A DNA stretch of 64,000 nt from Rhynchopus sp. YZ270_cl-10 (GCA_964035575.1 OZ037833.1:2108001-2172000), one strand, 5' to 3'; shown: positions 41,931-54,112, counted from the first letter of the stretch. Notes: a model not told the origin generated them from the letters alone. Numbers and translations are program-made.

Positions 41931-42434
41931 GTCTGTTTTTAAAGAGAGAGAAAGGTTGGTAGGTTATGTCACCAAAATCATGAAACATAACTTATTTTGT
42001 TTCGCAACGCTTGTGTGTGGGGCGAAGGTTCGCAAGAAGTCTTTTTTTTTTTTTTTTTGACAACGGGAAAGATGCTGAATTTTTTTTTTTTACTAAAAAA
42101 AGGGGGGAATTCCGCAATCACCATTACTCCAGAAAGGAGAAAGGGACCAGAAATAAAAGGGGGGGGATGGAGGAGAGAGATAAAAAAAAACTTTGAACTG
42201 TGAACCACATTGCTCAAGATGCTCCAAATTCTGACCCAATATTTTTGGGTGGGAATAAGGCGCTGTGAGTATCGCTTTCCCTGAGGAAAGCAGTCTCGTG
42301 AAAGATGTCATTCTTTTTTTTTTATATATGAACAAAATGGGAAGTGTCCCGATAGGTTCGTTCAAAAAGAAAAAAAAAGAAAATGATTGTTTGGTATGGT
42401 TTGCAAACAAAACGTTGGCGTGTCGTGTCTGTAC

Positions 42435-42867
42435 CAGGGGCTTATAGGGGGGTAAAACCCGGTCAAGCATGCGTCCTACCTTTCCCATGACATAGTTTGG
42501 CAGTAAAAATGTGCAATTTTAAGCGGTTTGAAATATTGCGCAACATGGCTTCGCCAAAAGCTCTCGTTATAGCAACGTATGGAAGCAAAATTTACGGAAC
42601 TGATGATAATTACCGATAGTGCCACGATATGTCAACATTTTTTTAGAAATACCGCCAGGAACCTTTGGGCCGTTTCTTTTTTTTGTACTGAGGTTACTGA
42701 TAATTCAGTGAGCCACATGTGCGCATGGTGCAAATATCAATGAAGTGCCGAACTCCGCAGTTGGTTAACCGAGGAATTCTCACATTCCGCCGGAGGCCCT
42801 CAACTTGAGCTGGGTTGGGCTCCACCGAGATTGACCGGGTTTCAGCGAAAACCCATATAAGCCCCTG
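42435..42867. mobile_element. hAT-type element, family 4, copy 1
   Basis: 433 bp, ends CAGGGGCTTATAGGGG / CCCATATAAGCCCCTG, flanks GTCTGTAC and GTCTGTGC (one change). Contains ATGGCTTCGCCA and a GC-rich block CGCCGGAGGCCCTCAACTTG. Colinear in reverse with 59464 to about 59900. Confidence 0.85.
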
Positions 42868-43658
42868 GTCTGTGCAAAAAAAAAAAACAAAAAAAAATAC
42901 AAACGTTGGCCCAGAGACTACAAAAAATACGGATTGTGAGAAAGTGTTTGCACTTCCCCCTAACCACAAAATGCCACCCCCTGGTTATTTATCACAAAGG
43001 GGACGGTAATGATTTGATGCGTCTCTCGGACTCTCTCCTCCAGTTTTTTTTAAAGTTCTATTTCTAAAAATGAGAAAAAAAAAACACTGAAAATCTGCTC
43101 CAAAAAGAAATATCCACGAAAGGGGTGTAGTCAAAATGGGGGAGCTTTTTTTTGATGGGAGCATGGGGCGGGTGTACATTGTTTTTTTTTTTTCCCCTTC
43201 CCATTTTCTCCGTCGTCGACGTGTGGACAACGAAAAAATGTGAAAATAAATAAGAAAGGTTGATAAGATGGACCTTAAAAAAAACCTCTGATTTTTTTTT
43301 TCAGTCCATCTTCAAAAAAATCCTTGGGCCGAGCCATATTTTTTATTTCAAAAAATATGCTCCAATTTTTGAAATTCGCATAATGTTGGGGTGGGGAAAA
43401 AAACAACAAAGGGGGGAGAAAAAAAATGTCAAGAAACCCACCTACATACCCAGCGCGATGCCGATACTAGACCCAAAATTGGTCAAAAAAAATCGCGATG
43501 CCTTCGTATGTATGGGGACCCGAGACACCTTTTTTTGGGAGCATTTTGGGGGAACGTTTTATCGACCAAAAAAAAAAAATTTTTTTTTTTCGAAATCTGC
43601 TATAAAAAAAACGAGCATAAACCTCTCATATTGTGTTTAGACACCTTCAAAAAATATA

Positions 43659-44644
43659 TCATCCTTCCTCAGTCACAACCACCATGGGGGAGTAGGTGCC
43701 TCTTGGGGTGACGATGGTGCTGACCCCTGTGAACTCCTCGTCGATGGGGGTGCAGCGACCCCGGATGCGTTCGTGGCTGAGCGACTCACCCTCCTCTGGT
43801 TCGTCGCTGATACCTCCTTCGATTTCGTCGTTTACTTCGTCGGGGAAGGAACCGGGACGGACATCCACTGGAGTGTCGACAGGGATCGCAGTCACAAAGG
43901 GTCCACCGTAAGGGTCCATGCGGAACATCGCCGAAGACGACAACGAAATAGTGTCCATCGCTGGCGTCGAAGGCATCTTCAAGAAAGGCCCGCTTGGACT
44001 CCCCTCCAGGTTGAAGTGCTCGCCCTCAGGGATGAACTGCTCATCCATCTCATAGATGTCCTCTGCACGCAGCCCCCCCATGACGCGGTCGTGCTGTGGT
44101 GTCTCATCCAAGATAACCGGAGTGTTCATGACGCTGAAGCATGGGCTCTCCTGTGGTGTGAGTGGCGTCACGTTTGGGGAGGTCAGCGAAATCTGGTGTG
44201 CCGTCTTGCCATGCTTCTTGTCCTTACGCTTGTGGCGGGTAGAGATCTTCTCGTTGTCGCCATGTGCAAAGGTACACCGATCGCCAAACGCACACTCCCC
44301 CTGCTGCCAGTTCCTGCAGATCTTAGTGTTCCGCTTGGTCAGATCAATCGAAGGCGACACATTGAACACACGTGACGGGGCAGGGGACAGTGAGATGGCA
44401 GAGTGTGCGGTGATTGGGCCGCTCATGGTGTCCAGTCCGTACACCGGTGATTCGTGGCGGGGCAGCATCAATTCGTGGTCCTGAGGAAGAAAAATAATGG
44501 TTGTAAGGATTAGAGCGGTTGGGCAGAGAAAAAAGCTGAAGGATGAATCGTTTTGCAAAACTTGAAAAGGGTTGTGGTGGAAGGGGTGATGCATACAATA
44601 GGCGTCGACATGTGGTCCATGTTCTGCATAGCGTCCATCATCAT
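43659..44644 (-). CDS. CCCH zinc-finger protein, two exons
   Basis: Exon 1 (44644-44597) encodes MMMDAMQNMDHMSTPI; exon 2 (44480-43659) continues DHELMLPRHESPVYG; total 289 residues. A single finger C71-x7-C79-x5-C85-x3-H89 (KICRNWQQGECAFGDRCTFA) is followed by a basic stretch RHKRKDKKHGK and a Ser/Pro/acidic tail. The tail motif SAMFRMDPYGG and the end RGRCTPIDEEFTG...TIVTPRG recur in the gene at 62917, so the two are paralogues. Single-CCCH proteins of this size bind AU-rich or other 3'UTR sites and regulate mRNA; that role is by family analogy. An unspliced reading of the upstream region gives a long hydrophobic leader that is implausible. Confidence 0.85.
44481..44596 (-). other. Intron in the CCCH gene
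   Basis: Donor GTATGCATCAC after ATT, acceptor TTTTTCTTCCTCAG; 116 bp, phase 0. Confidence 0.85.
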
Positions 44645-45046
44645 GATGTTGATTTGTTTTGTTGTGTAATGAAGGAGAAAAAAACGGAAATAAAGCGGAA
44701 AAGAAGGAAGAGGTGTAGTATGAAGAACGGGTGTAAAATGAAAATAAAGCTCGAGAGAGCGAAAGCAAAATACTAAAAAATGTGTAACTGATATTTGGTG
44801 TGGTTGGTGGGTTGTTGCTGAGTACTAAGTAAAATGCCAAGTACAAAATCAAACAGTGAGATACAAACATTCGCTGGAATGTGCAAAACGTCCTTTTTTG
44901 AATTCCAGAATTCTACACGCATTATCAGACTGTGAACGGACCACTTGAGGGAGAGGCAAACTTGATGAGAAAGAAAAAAAAAAAAGGTGGGGAGAATTTC
45001 CTTTTTCCGTTGGCGTAATATTGGTGTGTTTTTTTTTTTTTTTTTT

Positions 45047-45095
45047 GAAAACTTGGTTGTATTAGTGTAGACACCCGAGGATGAACTCCACTATA
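45047..45095 (-). repeat. Stem-loop family D, copy 3
   Basis: AAAACTTGGTTGTATTAGTG, GACACCCGAGGATGAAC, TCCACTATAA; the cleanest copy, with CAUCC/GGGUG pairing in the gene-strand RNA. Confidence 0.75.
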
Positions 45096-45168
45096 AAAAT
45101 TTTTTTTTTTGTGTGATTTTTGTTGGTATTGTGGTGGGGAATATTTTTTTTTGTTATTTTGTGACGAG

Positions 45169-45220
45169 CATGGTATACAGAAGATCTAAATATCTGAGGT
45201 AAGATCCTCTGTATACCATG
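45169..45220. repeat. Palindrome family G, copy 3
   Basis: CATGGTATACAGAAGATCT against AGATCCTCTGTATACCATG: 19-bp arms with one mismatch around a 14-nt centre holding ATCTGAGGTA. Confidence 0.85.
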
Positions 45221-45495
45221 GACGACAAAAGAAAGAAAGAAAGAAAGAAAGAAATAAATACAAAGAAGAGGGAAAAAACTTGATAGATCTCTGAGTCTTC
45301 TGGACACGTGGATCTATGAAAAGAAAAAAAAAAATCAATAGTAAAAAGCGTTAGATATTTTGGCCAGCAAAAAAAACATAATCTTTTTTAATTTTTTTTG
45401 CATGACAAAATAATGCGTGGAGATTACACAGTGGTGATGACTACACGAAACCAAAAAAAAAAATTTTTGAACAAAAAAACGCCTACCATGGTAGG

Positions 45496-45813
45496 TTACA
45501 GTGAAAAAAAAAAAAAAAAAAAAAAAAAGTCACACAAGGTCCTCACAACACACCCCATTTCGCTGTTTTCTTGTCCTCCCTCGCAAAGACCTGCGACTAT
45601 CTTTGCACGTCTGAAGAGCATTTCCTTCAGACATTTTATTTCCTCCGCTTCCGCAGTGTTCGCATCACGAAGACATGAAGCAAGACACTGTATTGTTGTA
45701 TTGACAAAAAAAATAGTAGGCTCGGTAGGTAAAGTTGTTTCCTTGATGTTCTCCGTACCCGGTAATACTATTTCTCCTTTAAAGCAAGCTTCGTAGGAAT
45801 AAAAGAAATCCAT
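45496..45813 (-). pseudogene. Coding-like segment of unknown origin
   Basis: A 105-residue minus-strand frame with a protein-like core (QCLASCLRDANTAEAEEIKC, then LFRRAKIVAGLCEGG) preceded by TTTGTCAATACAACAATACAG, which could be an acceptor. Its N-terminal part overlaps the R125 relative at 45740-45801 and its C-terminal end runs into a poly-T tract. It may be a single exon, a decayed gene or chance. I do not recognise it. Confidence 0.25.
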
Positions 45814-46056
45814 CCAACCTACAATGTAGTCTTGGGTACTATGTCGACAACCACACTACCTGGCACTACCTCGAGTTTTGTCAATTCGACCAGCGATGAA
45901 TGTGGCTTAGGAAGAGGACCGCTGCGTTTTGTGTGTGAATAGTGAAAACCTGTAAACAGACATGAAGTGAATATGGGCTTTTTGATAGTATAGAAAATAA
46001 CTAAAAAAAAACAAAGGCAAAAAAGAATCTTTTGGAGAGAAAATAACAACTTGAAA

Positions 46057-46086
46057 AAGATGGGCGCGTCCCACGCACACACCTTC
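46057..46086 (-). repeat. Stem-loop family B, copy 8
   Basis: AAAGATGGGCGCGTC, CC, ACGCACACACCTTC; the inner bases differ from other copies but stay paired. Confidence 0.55.
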
Positions 46087-46818
46087 GAAGAAAGGTGTAG
46101 GGAGAGAAAGAGAAAAAGGGAACACAAAATTCAGTTCCCATCCCATGCTACCCAGGAAGGTATTGTGATAATTGCCCATCATAATACATACACACCACAA
46201 TACAGCTGTATTGTGATGTGTACCACAGGGTAGTAAGCTCTCTCTTTCAGTGGGGGGAATTCACTTTGATCGTGTATGATATAGGGGCTGGGTTTTGCTT
46301 AGTTGATATCTGTTCCGCTTTCCACCCCTCTAAAATAGCTTTTTTTTTTTAGATTCCAAAAACCTTTGCAGGTCTTCAGAAAGAGAAAAAAAGAAAAACT
46401 ACAGAAAAAAAGGATGGTTGTTTCATAATTCGACAATCACGATCGTCAAATAATTTGTTACTGTAAACAAAACATTATGTTTTGTTGTGTAAGTGACAGC
46501 ATCGTCGTAACTTATGATGGACGTAGCTGTGTACAATATACGGGGTTTTTTTTCTTTTCTTTTTTGAACAACATTTTTTTGGCACAAATACTAAATACGC
46601 GTTGCTGTTTTGTTTGGATTTCATAAACGTTAAATTGCCAAAAAAAAAAAAAAAATCACAATATTTTAAGTATCACCTCGTTTCCAAAACGAAGAACACA
46701 AAAAAAGAAAATGAAGGACAAAACAAGAGGGGGAGATGAAATGGTAACCTTCCATATTCCAAAACTATTGGTCAGATATTAATACGTTTTTTTTGTTTGT
46801 TCTGATCAAAAGAAAATA

Positions 46819-46853
46819 AAGATGACCCGAAGCTTCACAGTGCTTGGTCACCT
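46819..46853 (-). repeat. Stem-loop family A, copy 20
   Basis: AAGATGACCCGAAGCTTC, loop, GTGCTTGGTCACCTC. Confidence 0.75.
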
Positions 46854-47524
46854 CAAAAAAAAAGAAAAAGAAAAAGGTTGTCAATGGCGATAGTTTCCCC
46901 CATTGCTCTGAGTAAGAGACTGACGGACGAATTGAATTAGCACCACATTCTCAAAAAGAGAAAAAAATCTCACACAAACACTTCTGTCTCTGCAGATCGC
47001 AGATATGCGCTCCTTTTGTGTGACTTATCAGGGTTTGGGTGATTTGCAAAAAAAAAAAAAAAAAAAGAAAAAAAAAATCCCCCGCAAAGGTTTTTTTTGC
47101 GGACGACTAAAAGAGCGTAAATGTAGCCTATCTGTTGGGGATGAGGGGGGAAAGGGTTATCACCCTAGAGCAAAAAAAAGGGGGGGAATTTTGCATTCTT
47201 CATTTTGAAAACTGTGTACAGTGCATTTCAGCAAAAAAAAAAAAAAACATTTTTTTTTTCTAGTTTTCGAATCACACTTCGTTGTAAGGAAAGGTAGACA
47301 GCAGACTTTTGTTTCGTTTGAAAGGGGGAAATAAAGAGGGTCAGAGGAAAGACATGAAGATATGGGGGATGAGGGCGGGGGGCGGGGGGTTTGGGTTTGG
47401 GTTGAGATCACTATAATGCAAAAAATCCTGCATTGGTTTTCCGTTTGGTTTTGTGTGAATAAGATAGCACCCAACTCTTAGTGACCGATAGTCGAGCAAA
47501 GAGAGCAAAGGGGGGGAATCACAA

Positions 47525-47800
47525 CATCTCTTGGCGTCCCATGCTGTACCGACAGTTGGGCCTCACCCTCTTAGGGGTTTACATGGACGTCCTTACAGGC
47601 AGTACACTGTAGCCCTCAAGTGTAGCAGAACCGAAGTCCTGGCCTGACCGTTGTCACTGTTTAATGCTCCGGGTGCGAGCACCCTTCATAGCATGGGGAA
47701 GCCACGTCCCAGCATTTATATACCTTGCCAAGGTTTAACTTTGCATAGGGGCAGGGACGTTTAGCACCCTGAGGACAAGGGGGAGAGTCCCGCATACCCA
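47525..47800. other. Compositionally distinct block, possible structured RNA or retroposon tail
   Basis: About 275 bp almost free of homopolymers, unlike everything around it. It contains the perfect hairpin GGGTGC/GA/GCACCC (47668-47681) and inverted CCCATGCT/AGCATGGG separated by 150 bp. All frames have stops, so it is not coding. The plus strand ends ...CCGCATACCCAAAAAG. It could be an RNA gene or the 3' part of a SINE or LINE; I cannot name it. Confidence 0.35.
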
Positions 47801-49992
47801 AAAAGAAAGACAAAGGCTATGGTGAGGAGAGGCAGGGTTGCTAAAAAAAAGAAAAGACCCCCGAAGGCACAAAAAAAAACGCCCCGCATGCCCCCTCCTC
47901 GCCTCCTGTTTTGGTAATCTCTCAGGTCAAGACATCGATTCGATGAAAGGCGATTACCACGTTCATTTTATATCCATCAATAAATATGGTTGTAAAAAGT
48001 AGCAATCACCAAAAAAAAAATTTTTTTTTTAAATCCACACAGCTCACTCAGAGATCACCGTATGTGATCCATTTTTATTCCTAAAGAGAGAAAATCCCTC
48101 TTTTTTCGCACAGTTTTTTGGGGCTTGTTTTGTTCTTTGTTCCGTCTCTAAACATTGCTCTTTTTGTGACAGTGATTTTTGGCCACTCACTTTTATGGGT
48201 ACAGCCAATCGTCCATCCAGAGATGAGTTCTGTACTCATCACCCTGTTGTGACAAAGCAATACAAGTGAGGTTCTTTTTAAAATTTTGGCCCACTGTACA
48301 CAAGGAAAAAGCAGCTGACAGAACAGAATTTACTTCGCTACTGCATCTGAGCAAAAACATACCAGATAATCCATATTTCCCTCACAAAAACCGTGAAAAT
48401 TCATTTGAAAAGAAAAAAAAGAACTGTAGAATTCTCCAAAGTGGGAAGCACTGTCATTTGCACGGAACGTTATCAGGAGCTCTGGGGTTCAGTTATTGTT
48501 GTTTTTTTTTTCCACCGTAACCTACCGAGGTAGGCGTGACGCTGACTACACGGTAGTTATTGGTAGCCAGCGCTACTGCCTCTTGCTTAGTTTTGTTGTT
48601 GTGCTACTTTGCGATTTTATTTTTTAATTGAAAAGTAAAACATCCGTACAAGACCCCGTGCGTTGCCCGATGACGTGCAATACAGTGTGTTTCTTCGTTA
48701 ATCTGTCGGTTCAGTGTTGCCACACAACGATAAAGTAAATGACTTTACTTGCGGTTTCACCGTTGTCTTACAACAGTAAAATATCCAATGAAAACCACAA
48801 GTCAAGTAATTTACTACCGTCGTGCATAAAAGACAGTTTTCACTAGAGAAAAAAACGTTCCTTATTTTTTATGTACAAATAATACACAAGGCTTCCTGAG
48901 AGGACACCCTGCGTTGAAGAGGGTGTTTTGGGTGTCATATAATTTGTCTTGCACAAAAAAATGCGAAGCGAAATGGAGAGAAGAACAATACTATTGAGAA
49001 TGGTCAACACTGTGTGTATGTCACCTACAAAGAAGCAATGTCCAATGAAGGAAACATGTGCACAGCATGTGTTGAAAAGAAAAATGGTAATTGATGCAGG
49101 CACCGACTGACCCACGTACGATGCCAGCCATCCCGATGAAAGCACGACAAAGAAAAATGAAAACGACATGAAGAGGACAAACCAAACCATATCTTTCAAG
49201 AAAAAAAAGAGAGAAAGAAAAGAAAAGAAACGAGAGTAAGAGAGAGAGAGTGAAACGCAATTAAAATGGGAAGGCTTTTTCCACTGTAACCTACTAATGA
49301 ACGGTTGACACTAACTGTCAGTATTATCGATAGTCGTGTCCTCTGTTGTCCCTTTTTTTTTGTTGTTGTGCTGACGAAGTGGGGTTCCTTTCCTCACTGC
49401 AACAGAGGCAGTTTCCGTTGTTCATCTGTGTGGAGGTAGGTCATTCGTAAAAAGAAAACCCCGTTCAAAGATGGTATCAGAAAAAGCAAAATAAAAAAAA
49501 GAGAAGTTGGTGTAAAGTGACCTAAACATCTTGTGTTTTGGTCACCTAAAAAATAAAAAATGTTGCAAAAAAAATATATAAAAACCCACACAAAAGAGAG
49601 AAGAAATTTGAAAGACGAGCTCTGACCTTGCGGATAAACAATATCTATTCAATCAACCGATCAGCACACCTGCCAAAAGAAAATTTGTGGAGGCAGGATC
49701 AGTGGTGTTCTTTCTGCGAATGATGGAGGTAGAAAAGCGGCAAAATAAAAAAGAGAGAAGTTGAGAACATTCCATATTTTTATATATTTGAAAAACAACA
49801 GTCGAAAAAAAAAAAAAAGAGAAATAAAATACCGTATCCATTCCCTTTTGGTGAGCAGGGTGGGTATATCTCATTTCAGCTGAGAGGCAAAAAAAAATGG
49901 ATATCTTTGAACCCTGATTTTACCTTGAGAGGGAAGGGAGGGGTGGTCAATCATCGTCTCGCATCAACAAAACTAAACAAAGAAAACTTGGA

Positions 49993-50029
49993 CGGATGAA
50001 TATGTCTCACATACACATGCAGCCATCTT
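49993..50029 (-). repeat. Stem-loop family B, copy 9
   Basis: GATGAATATGTCTCACATAC, spacer, CAGCCATCTTT. Confidence 0.5.
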
Positions 50030-50250
50030 TCAAAAAAAAAAAAAAGAAAAAAAAGAAAAAAAAAATTCAAAAAAGAAAGAAACTTGAGAGTGCAGTGTGC
50101 CTGTCACGCACATCTAAAAGGATTTGCGTTAACGGACTGCAAGACTCAGGTGTGTCTTATATTGGAATGAGTGTGAGAGCGCGCGAAGAAAAGAAATGGG
50201 CAAGATGAAAAAGCAACGAGGCAGTCACCTTCACCACAAAAAAAAACAAC

Positions 50251-50328
50251 CAGGGGTCTCAACCTGTCGCTAAAAAAGGTAGACAAAAACTGTGGACAAA
50301 TTTTTTTGTCTTCCGCTAGCGACCCCTG
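50251..50328. mobile_element. 78-bp CAGGGGTC-ended TIR unit
   Basis: CAGGGGTC / GACCCCTG with subterminal TCGCTA / TAGCGA. The ends look hAT-like but the flanks AAAACAAC and AAAATCAT agree poorly. Confidence 0.45.
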
Positions 50329-50497
50329 AAAATCATTAAAAAGAAATTATTTTTTTTTGAGTATTCCCCACGAATGTTCATAACACAAGTGTAGCCTGGT
50401 ATGAACTGTAAGAGAGGTTTTATTTTGCAAGAGAAATTTCGTGAAGCGAATCAAGTGGAGAAAAAAAAGAGAGAAAAAAGAAAAAAAAAACTTGAAC

Positions 50498-50521
50498 GAT
50501 GAATGTGCCTCGTGCACATTC
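50498..50521 (-). repeat. Stem-loop family B, copy 10 (family description)
   Basis: Consensus AAGATGAATGTGCC, CTC-containing loop, GCACATTCATCTT on the plus strand. It shares the AAGATGA foot with family A but has a different upper stem. This copy has GAATGTGC/GCACATTC, 8 perfect pairs. Copies not listed separately: 23777-23803, 29387-29412 (weak), 32768-32793. Confidence 0.7.
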
Positions 50522-50921
50522 AAAAGACGAAAACGATAGAGAGAGAAATGGAAATAAAATGAACCACCCATGACATAAATATATATATTTTTTTTTTTCA
50601 ATCTGCAGCATAATTGCATTATTAAGACAACACACAAGACACGCACCTCTCTCTTCCTCACACAGAGCAAGAGATTTCTTTTTTTTACCAACAGTTTCTA
50701 TTTTAGTTTGGCTTTTTCGATGTTGAGAAGAAAAAAGGGGGTTAAAGCAATGCTCAAAAGAAGTTTGAACGAAAGAGACGATACTGAAAAAAAAAAAAAC
50801 GGGGGCTATAGTAATGGATGCAAAACGCTGTTTAGCATGCAACCACTCAACAGCTGAACACAGCTACAACCGTTGGTAGCCACAACATGCTCGTTGTTTT
50901 GAATTTTTACTTTTTTTTTTT

Positions 50922-50973
50922 TGGAGTAGTGTAGTTGCCTCGGTTGTGTTGCCACTGTTGTGCAATCACCACT
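50922..50973 (-). repeat. Stem-loop family C, copy 4
   Basis: Lacks the GATAAATTG lead-in; starts TTGGAGTAGTG and ends GCAATCACCACT. The tetraloop is intact. Confidence 0.75.
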
Positions 50974-52421
50974 TTTTTTTTTTTTTTTGTGTTACACCAA
51001 TCACTTTACACCTACTGGCATAAAGATCAGTACTCAATGTCGGCCGAAGCCTTTGTACTACGGAAGGTATAGACGCAGATCATCATCTGCCCCCCCCTTT
51101 TTCTTTTACACAACAACAATAACCAAAGGACCTGGTGTGACTGCAGTCTAACAATATTGGCACCCTTTGTTTTGCTACCTTAGGCGACATAATTAAAAAT
51201 GTCTGTAACACTGTTTTGTTGCTGCTTTTTTTTGGAGGGATATTTGTATCAACAATACTCACAAAGAGGTGGTTCAATGTCACCCAAAAAAGGGGCTCGG
51301 AACCACTTACCTACGACATATAATGGCAGTATTATGATGGGATGCCATTTGGAATACACAAAATGCATCACAATAAACGTGTATTGTGATGTATTTTGAT
51401 GTATTTTGCGTATTCCAATGGGCTCCTCATCACAATACTGCCACCATTAACGACACACCTTATCCGACAAAACTGAGATCAGATTTTTTTTCCAAGCTCA
51501 TTCCTATAGCTAAACCAAGGCTGGGGGGGATGAGAGAGGGTGATGGGAGGAATAGTGGGCTTGGGGATTATGCCGTGATCAGGCAAAAAAAACCCAAAAC
51601 ATGAAGAAAAAAATGACACATAAACCGCAATTTTTTTGAGGATTTTTTTTTTGGGATAATTTGAACGGGAAGCGAGGGAAAACAAAAGACAACCAAATCG
51701 TGGTGAGGATATTTTGAGAAATCCTAAATAGGACAGGGGATGGGGGATGGTAGGGAAAATAATCTTGGGATGGGATGTAGGGCTGGGGCGTATGATTACT
51801 TCAAGGGGAGGGATGGGTGGGGGGGGGAGATTTTTTTTTGCAAGAAAAATAAATAAAAAACACCGTGCAATAAAAACCTGCCTGAAAGCAAGGCTCTTTG
51901 CAGAGAGAGTGTGGTTTTTTTGTACCACTGAATATATAAACATAGACCTGCAAGGGAGAGAAGAAGAAAAATATAAAAAAGTTTGGGAAGATAACCTCAC
52001 CGTTTATCTCCGTAAGACAAAGTGTGAGTCCCCTAAAAATGTTCCCTTAGTCATATTTCAAGAGAATGGCTGGTAACAAGGTGGAAAATGTGCCCCTTTT
52101 CCTGGGGATGCATTTTCCTTTATATTATGGGCATCCACACAGGGGGAAAATCTATTTTATACCACAGAGATCCAAGACGGGGGTTTTTTTTGTGAAATTC
52201 CGAAATTCGTGATGATTTTCATGGTGTAGATGGATTCATGGATTGAAAAAATTTTGTAAGATGAACCTAAACATGCTTTGGTCACAAAATAATTCCTTTT
52301 AGATTGAGCCTCGGTACTGCAAAAAAAAGTCGAGAGCTTTGCAAGGGTGAAACAAAACAACAAAAAAACAGAAAAATCTTCAAAAAATATGTGCCTCGAG
52401 GGGCCTGAAATAAGAAATGGT

Positions 52422-52457
52422 GAGATGAGCTTAAGTCTCGCACTGCTTAATCATCTT
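52422..52457 (-). repeat. Stem-loop family A, copy 23
   Basis: GAGATGAGCTTAAGTCTC, loop, GCTTAATCATCTT. Confidence 0.7.
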
Positions 52458-53159
52458 GACAAAATGGGGGGTGAGGGAGAAAGGGAAAGGAAGCAGGAAC
52501 TTCACGCTCCCGCCGTATCTGTGTAACCTTTAAACAATACAAAACAAAAAAAAAACTTGAATAAATGAGCCTCGCGGGGTAGGGGTTGTAATATGGCTTT
52601 CGTACACTTTCGTCATCAACAATAAAACACTGAACAAAGAGAATTGAACGTGCCTTAGTCACCTTAAATAAAAGCAAATGGCAGGGAATAATAAAGGTGA
52701 TGACAATGAAACCGTCGCACTATAAAAGGGGGTTTTTTTTTTGAGTAATGAATGAAATGAGAAGTACGGTGAAACCAAGAGAAAAATACACAAATTTTGT
52801 TGTGAGGCCATAATATCCTTTTTTTTTCTCCATTTTTTTTCGGGTCAGGGTAACACCCGACATCACCCAAGACCCCCTGCATGCGTAAACATGGTATATG
52901 TGCCTCTCCTCCGACAGCAGTTGACACCTTGCCTGCATCGAATGTCTTCTGTTGTCGAATAGAAAAAACAACACAACCAAAAATCCACATTGTCTTCAGA
53001 AGGTATACATTCCGTGTGTGAGGCAAGTCAGAAAGGGGGGGGGGAAAGGTGGCTTTTTTAGTGCAAAGACCACAGAGGTGGTCCCAAAGAACAGGAAAAG
53101 AAGTTCGGGAAAGCGTTGTACGTATGTGCGTTTTTTTTTTTTTTCTTTTGTGTGTGTGT

Positions 53160-53457
53160 CAGGCTCTCCGCTAGGATTTCCGATTTTGAAAATGTTCTGT
53201 TGATGGTCCACGTGGTGGGGTACATGCTTGCGCCGCAGGCGCACGGTACGCAACTTTTTTTTTTTTTCAACGCCCGATTTTGACTTTTTTGGGACGTTTG
53301 AGCACTCACCTCTCCATATCTTCTTCTCCTGAGCTTTTTTGACAGGTAGAACGGGTCTGAACCACTCAGCAGAACTTTTTTTTTTTTTTTTTTTTTCCCC
53401 ATTTTCAAAAAGTTCTGTTGACAATCAACAGAACTTTAGTACCTAGCGGAGTCCCTG
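53160..53457. mobile_element. hAT-type miniature element, family 2, copy 2
   Basis: 298 bp, inverted relative to 31924-32221 and nearly identical. Ends CAGGCTCTCCGCTAGG / CCTAGCGGAGTCCCTG, duplication GTGTGTGT on both sides; a GT-rich target makes the duplication less decisive alone. Confidence 0.92.
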
Positions 53458-54081
53458 GTGTGTGTGTATGTGTGCGTTGTGCGTGGACTGTGTGTGTGTG
53501 GGGGAGGGACAGCGGGGGAATATCAATTTCGTTTTCCTCTGTGTACGGCGAGCAAAAATCATAACAAAAATACAAAAAAAAAAAATCCAGTGGCAGTCAG
53601 ACGAGGCTCAGCGAAAGAAATTTTCGTGTAGGGTGTTGGTGGTGAACTAAAAAAGGTTGAACATGTTTGTAAATCAAATACCACAAAAAAAAAATAAAGC
53701 CCACGCCTGTCTTCGAGTATCAGCCTGCCACAATCAACCAAAAAACAATTCACTCGATAGTGAAAAATATTTTTTTTGACCTCGAATGGTATCTCTCCCT
53801 TCGTGATCGTGGATACATTTTCTTTTTTTTTGCTGCTAGTCGAAAACGAATGAAAAGAAGTGAAAAAAAAAGAGAAAAATAGGGGAGCGGGAGGGGGGGG
53901 TTTGAAAATGCTTTTGTTATAGCTTGTACTCTTTGTTTTTGCTATTTTGTATTTGCGTTTGTTTAGCTTTTTAGATCCTTAACAACAAAAATAGGGGAGC
54001 GGGAGGGGGGAGGTTGAGCTAATACTGTGCCACCCAGCTCGTCACTGAGCGAGTAAGCAATAATAATGATCATAAAACGTG

Positions 54082-54112
54082 AGATGAACGTGCCTCTTCT
54101 GCACATACATCT
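54082..54112 (-). repeat. Stem-loop family B, copy 11
   Basis: AGATGAACGTGCCTC, loop, TGCACATACATCT; U-G in gene-strand RNA where the other strand has C-A. Confidence 0.7.

Larger units (their letters stand above)
44645..47520. other. Gene-free, stem-loops and a weak coding-like stretch
   Basis: Family D (45047), palindrome G (45169), R125 relative (45740), family B (46057) and family A (46819). The minus-strand segment 45496-45813 is described separately. Confidence 0.5.
47801..53159. other. Gene-free, stem-loops and short TIR unit
   Basis: Stem-loops A at 49513, 52258 and 52422; B at 49993 and 50498; C at 50922. A small CAGGGGTC-ended unit (50251-50328) and CCTACC/GGTAGG hairpins near 48520. 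Runs of several hundred bases (51000-52150, 52460-53150) show nothing. Confidence 0.5.

Noticed and set aside
44645-44870. Upstream hydrophobic extension of the CCCH gene
   Set aside because: It reads through the intron and a pyrimidine-rich upstream region; the spliced short exon gives a better N-terminus.
45819-45960. Minus-strand frame reading GFHYSHTKRSGPLPKPHSSL and beyond
   Set aside because: Half of it is a variant of the stem-loop family F sequence, so the protein-like look is probably coincidental.
47525-47800. Possible U2 snRNA (a TCAAGTGTAGCAGAAC stretch)
   Set aside because: Only about ten bases resemble the U2 branch-recognition region, the GTAGTA core is changed, and no Sm site or flanking stems fit.
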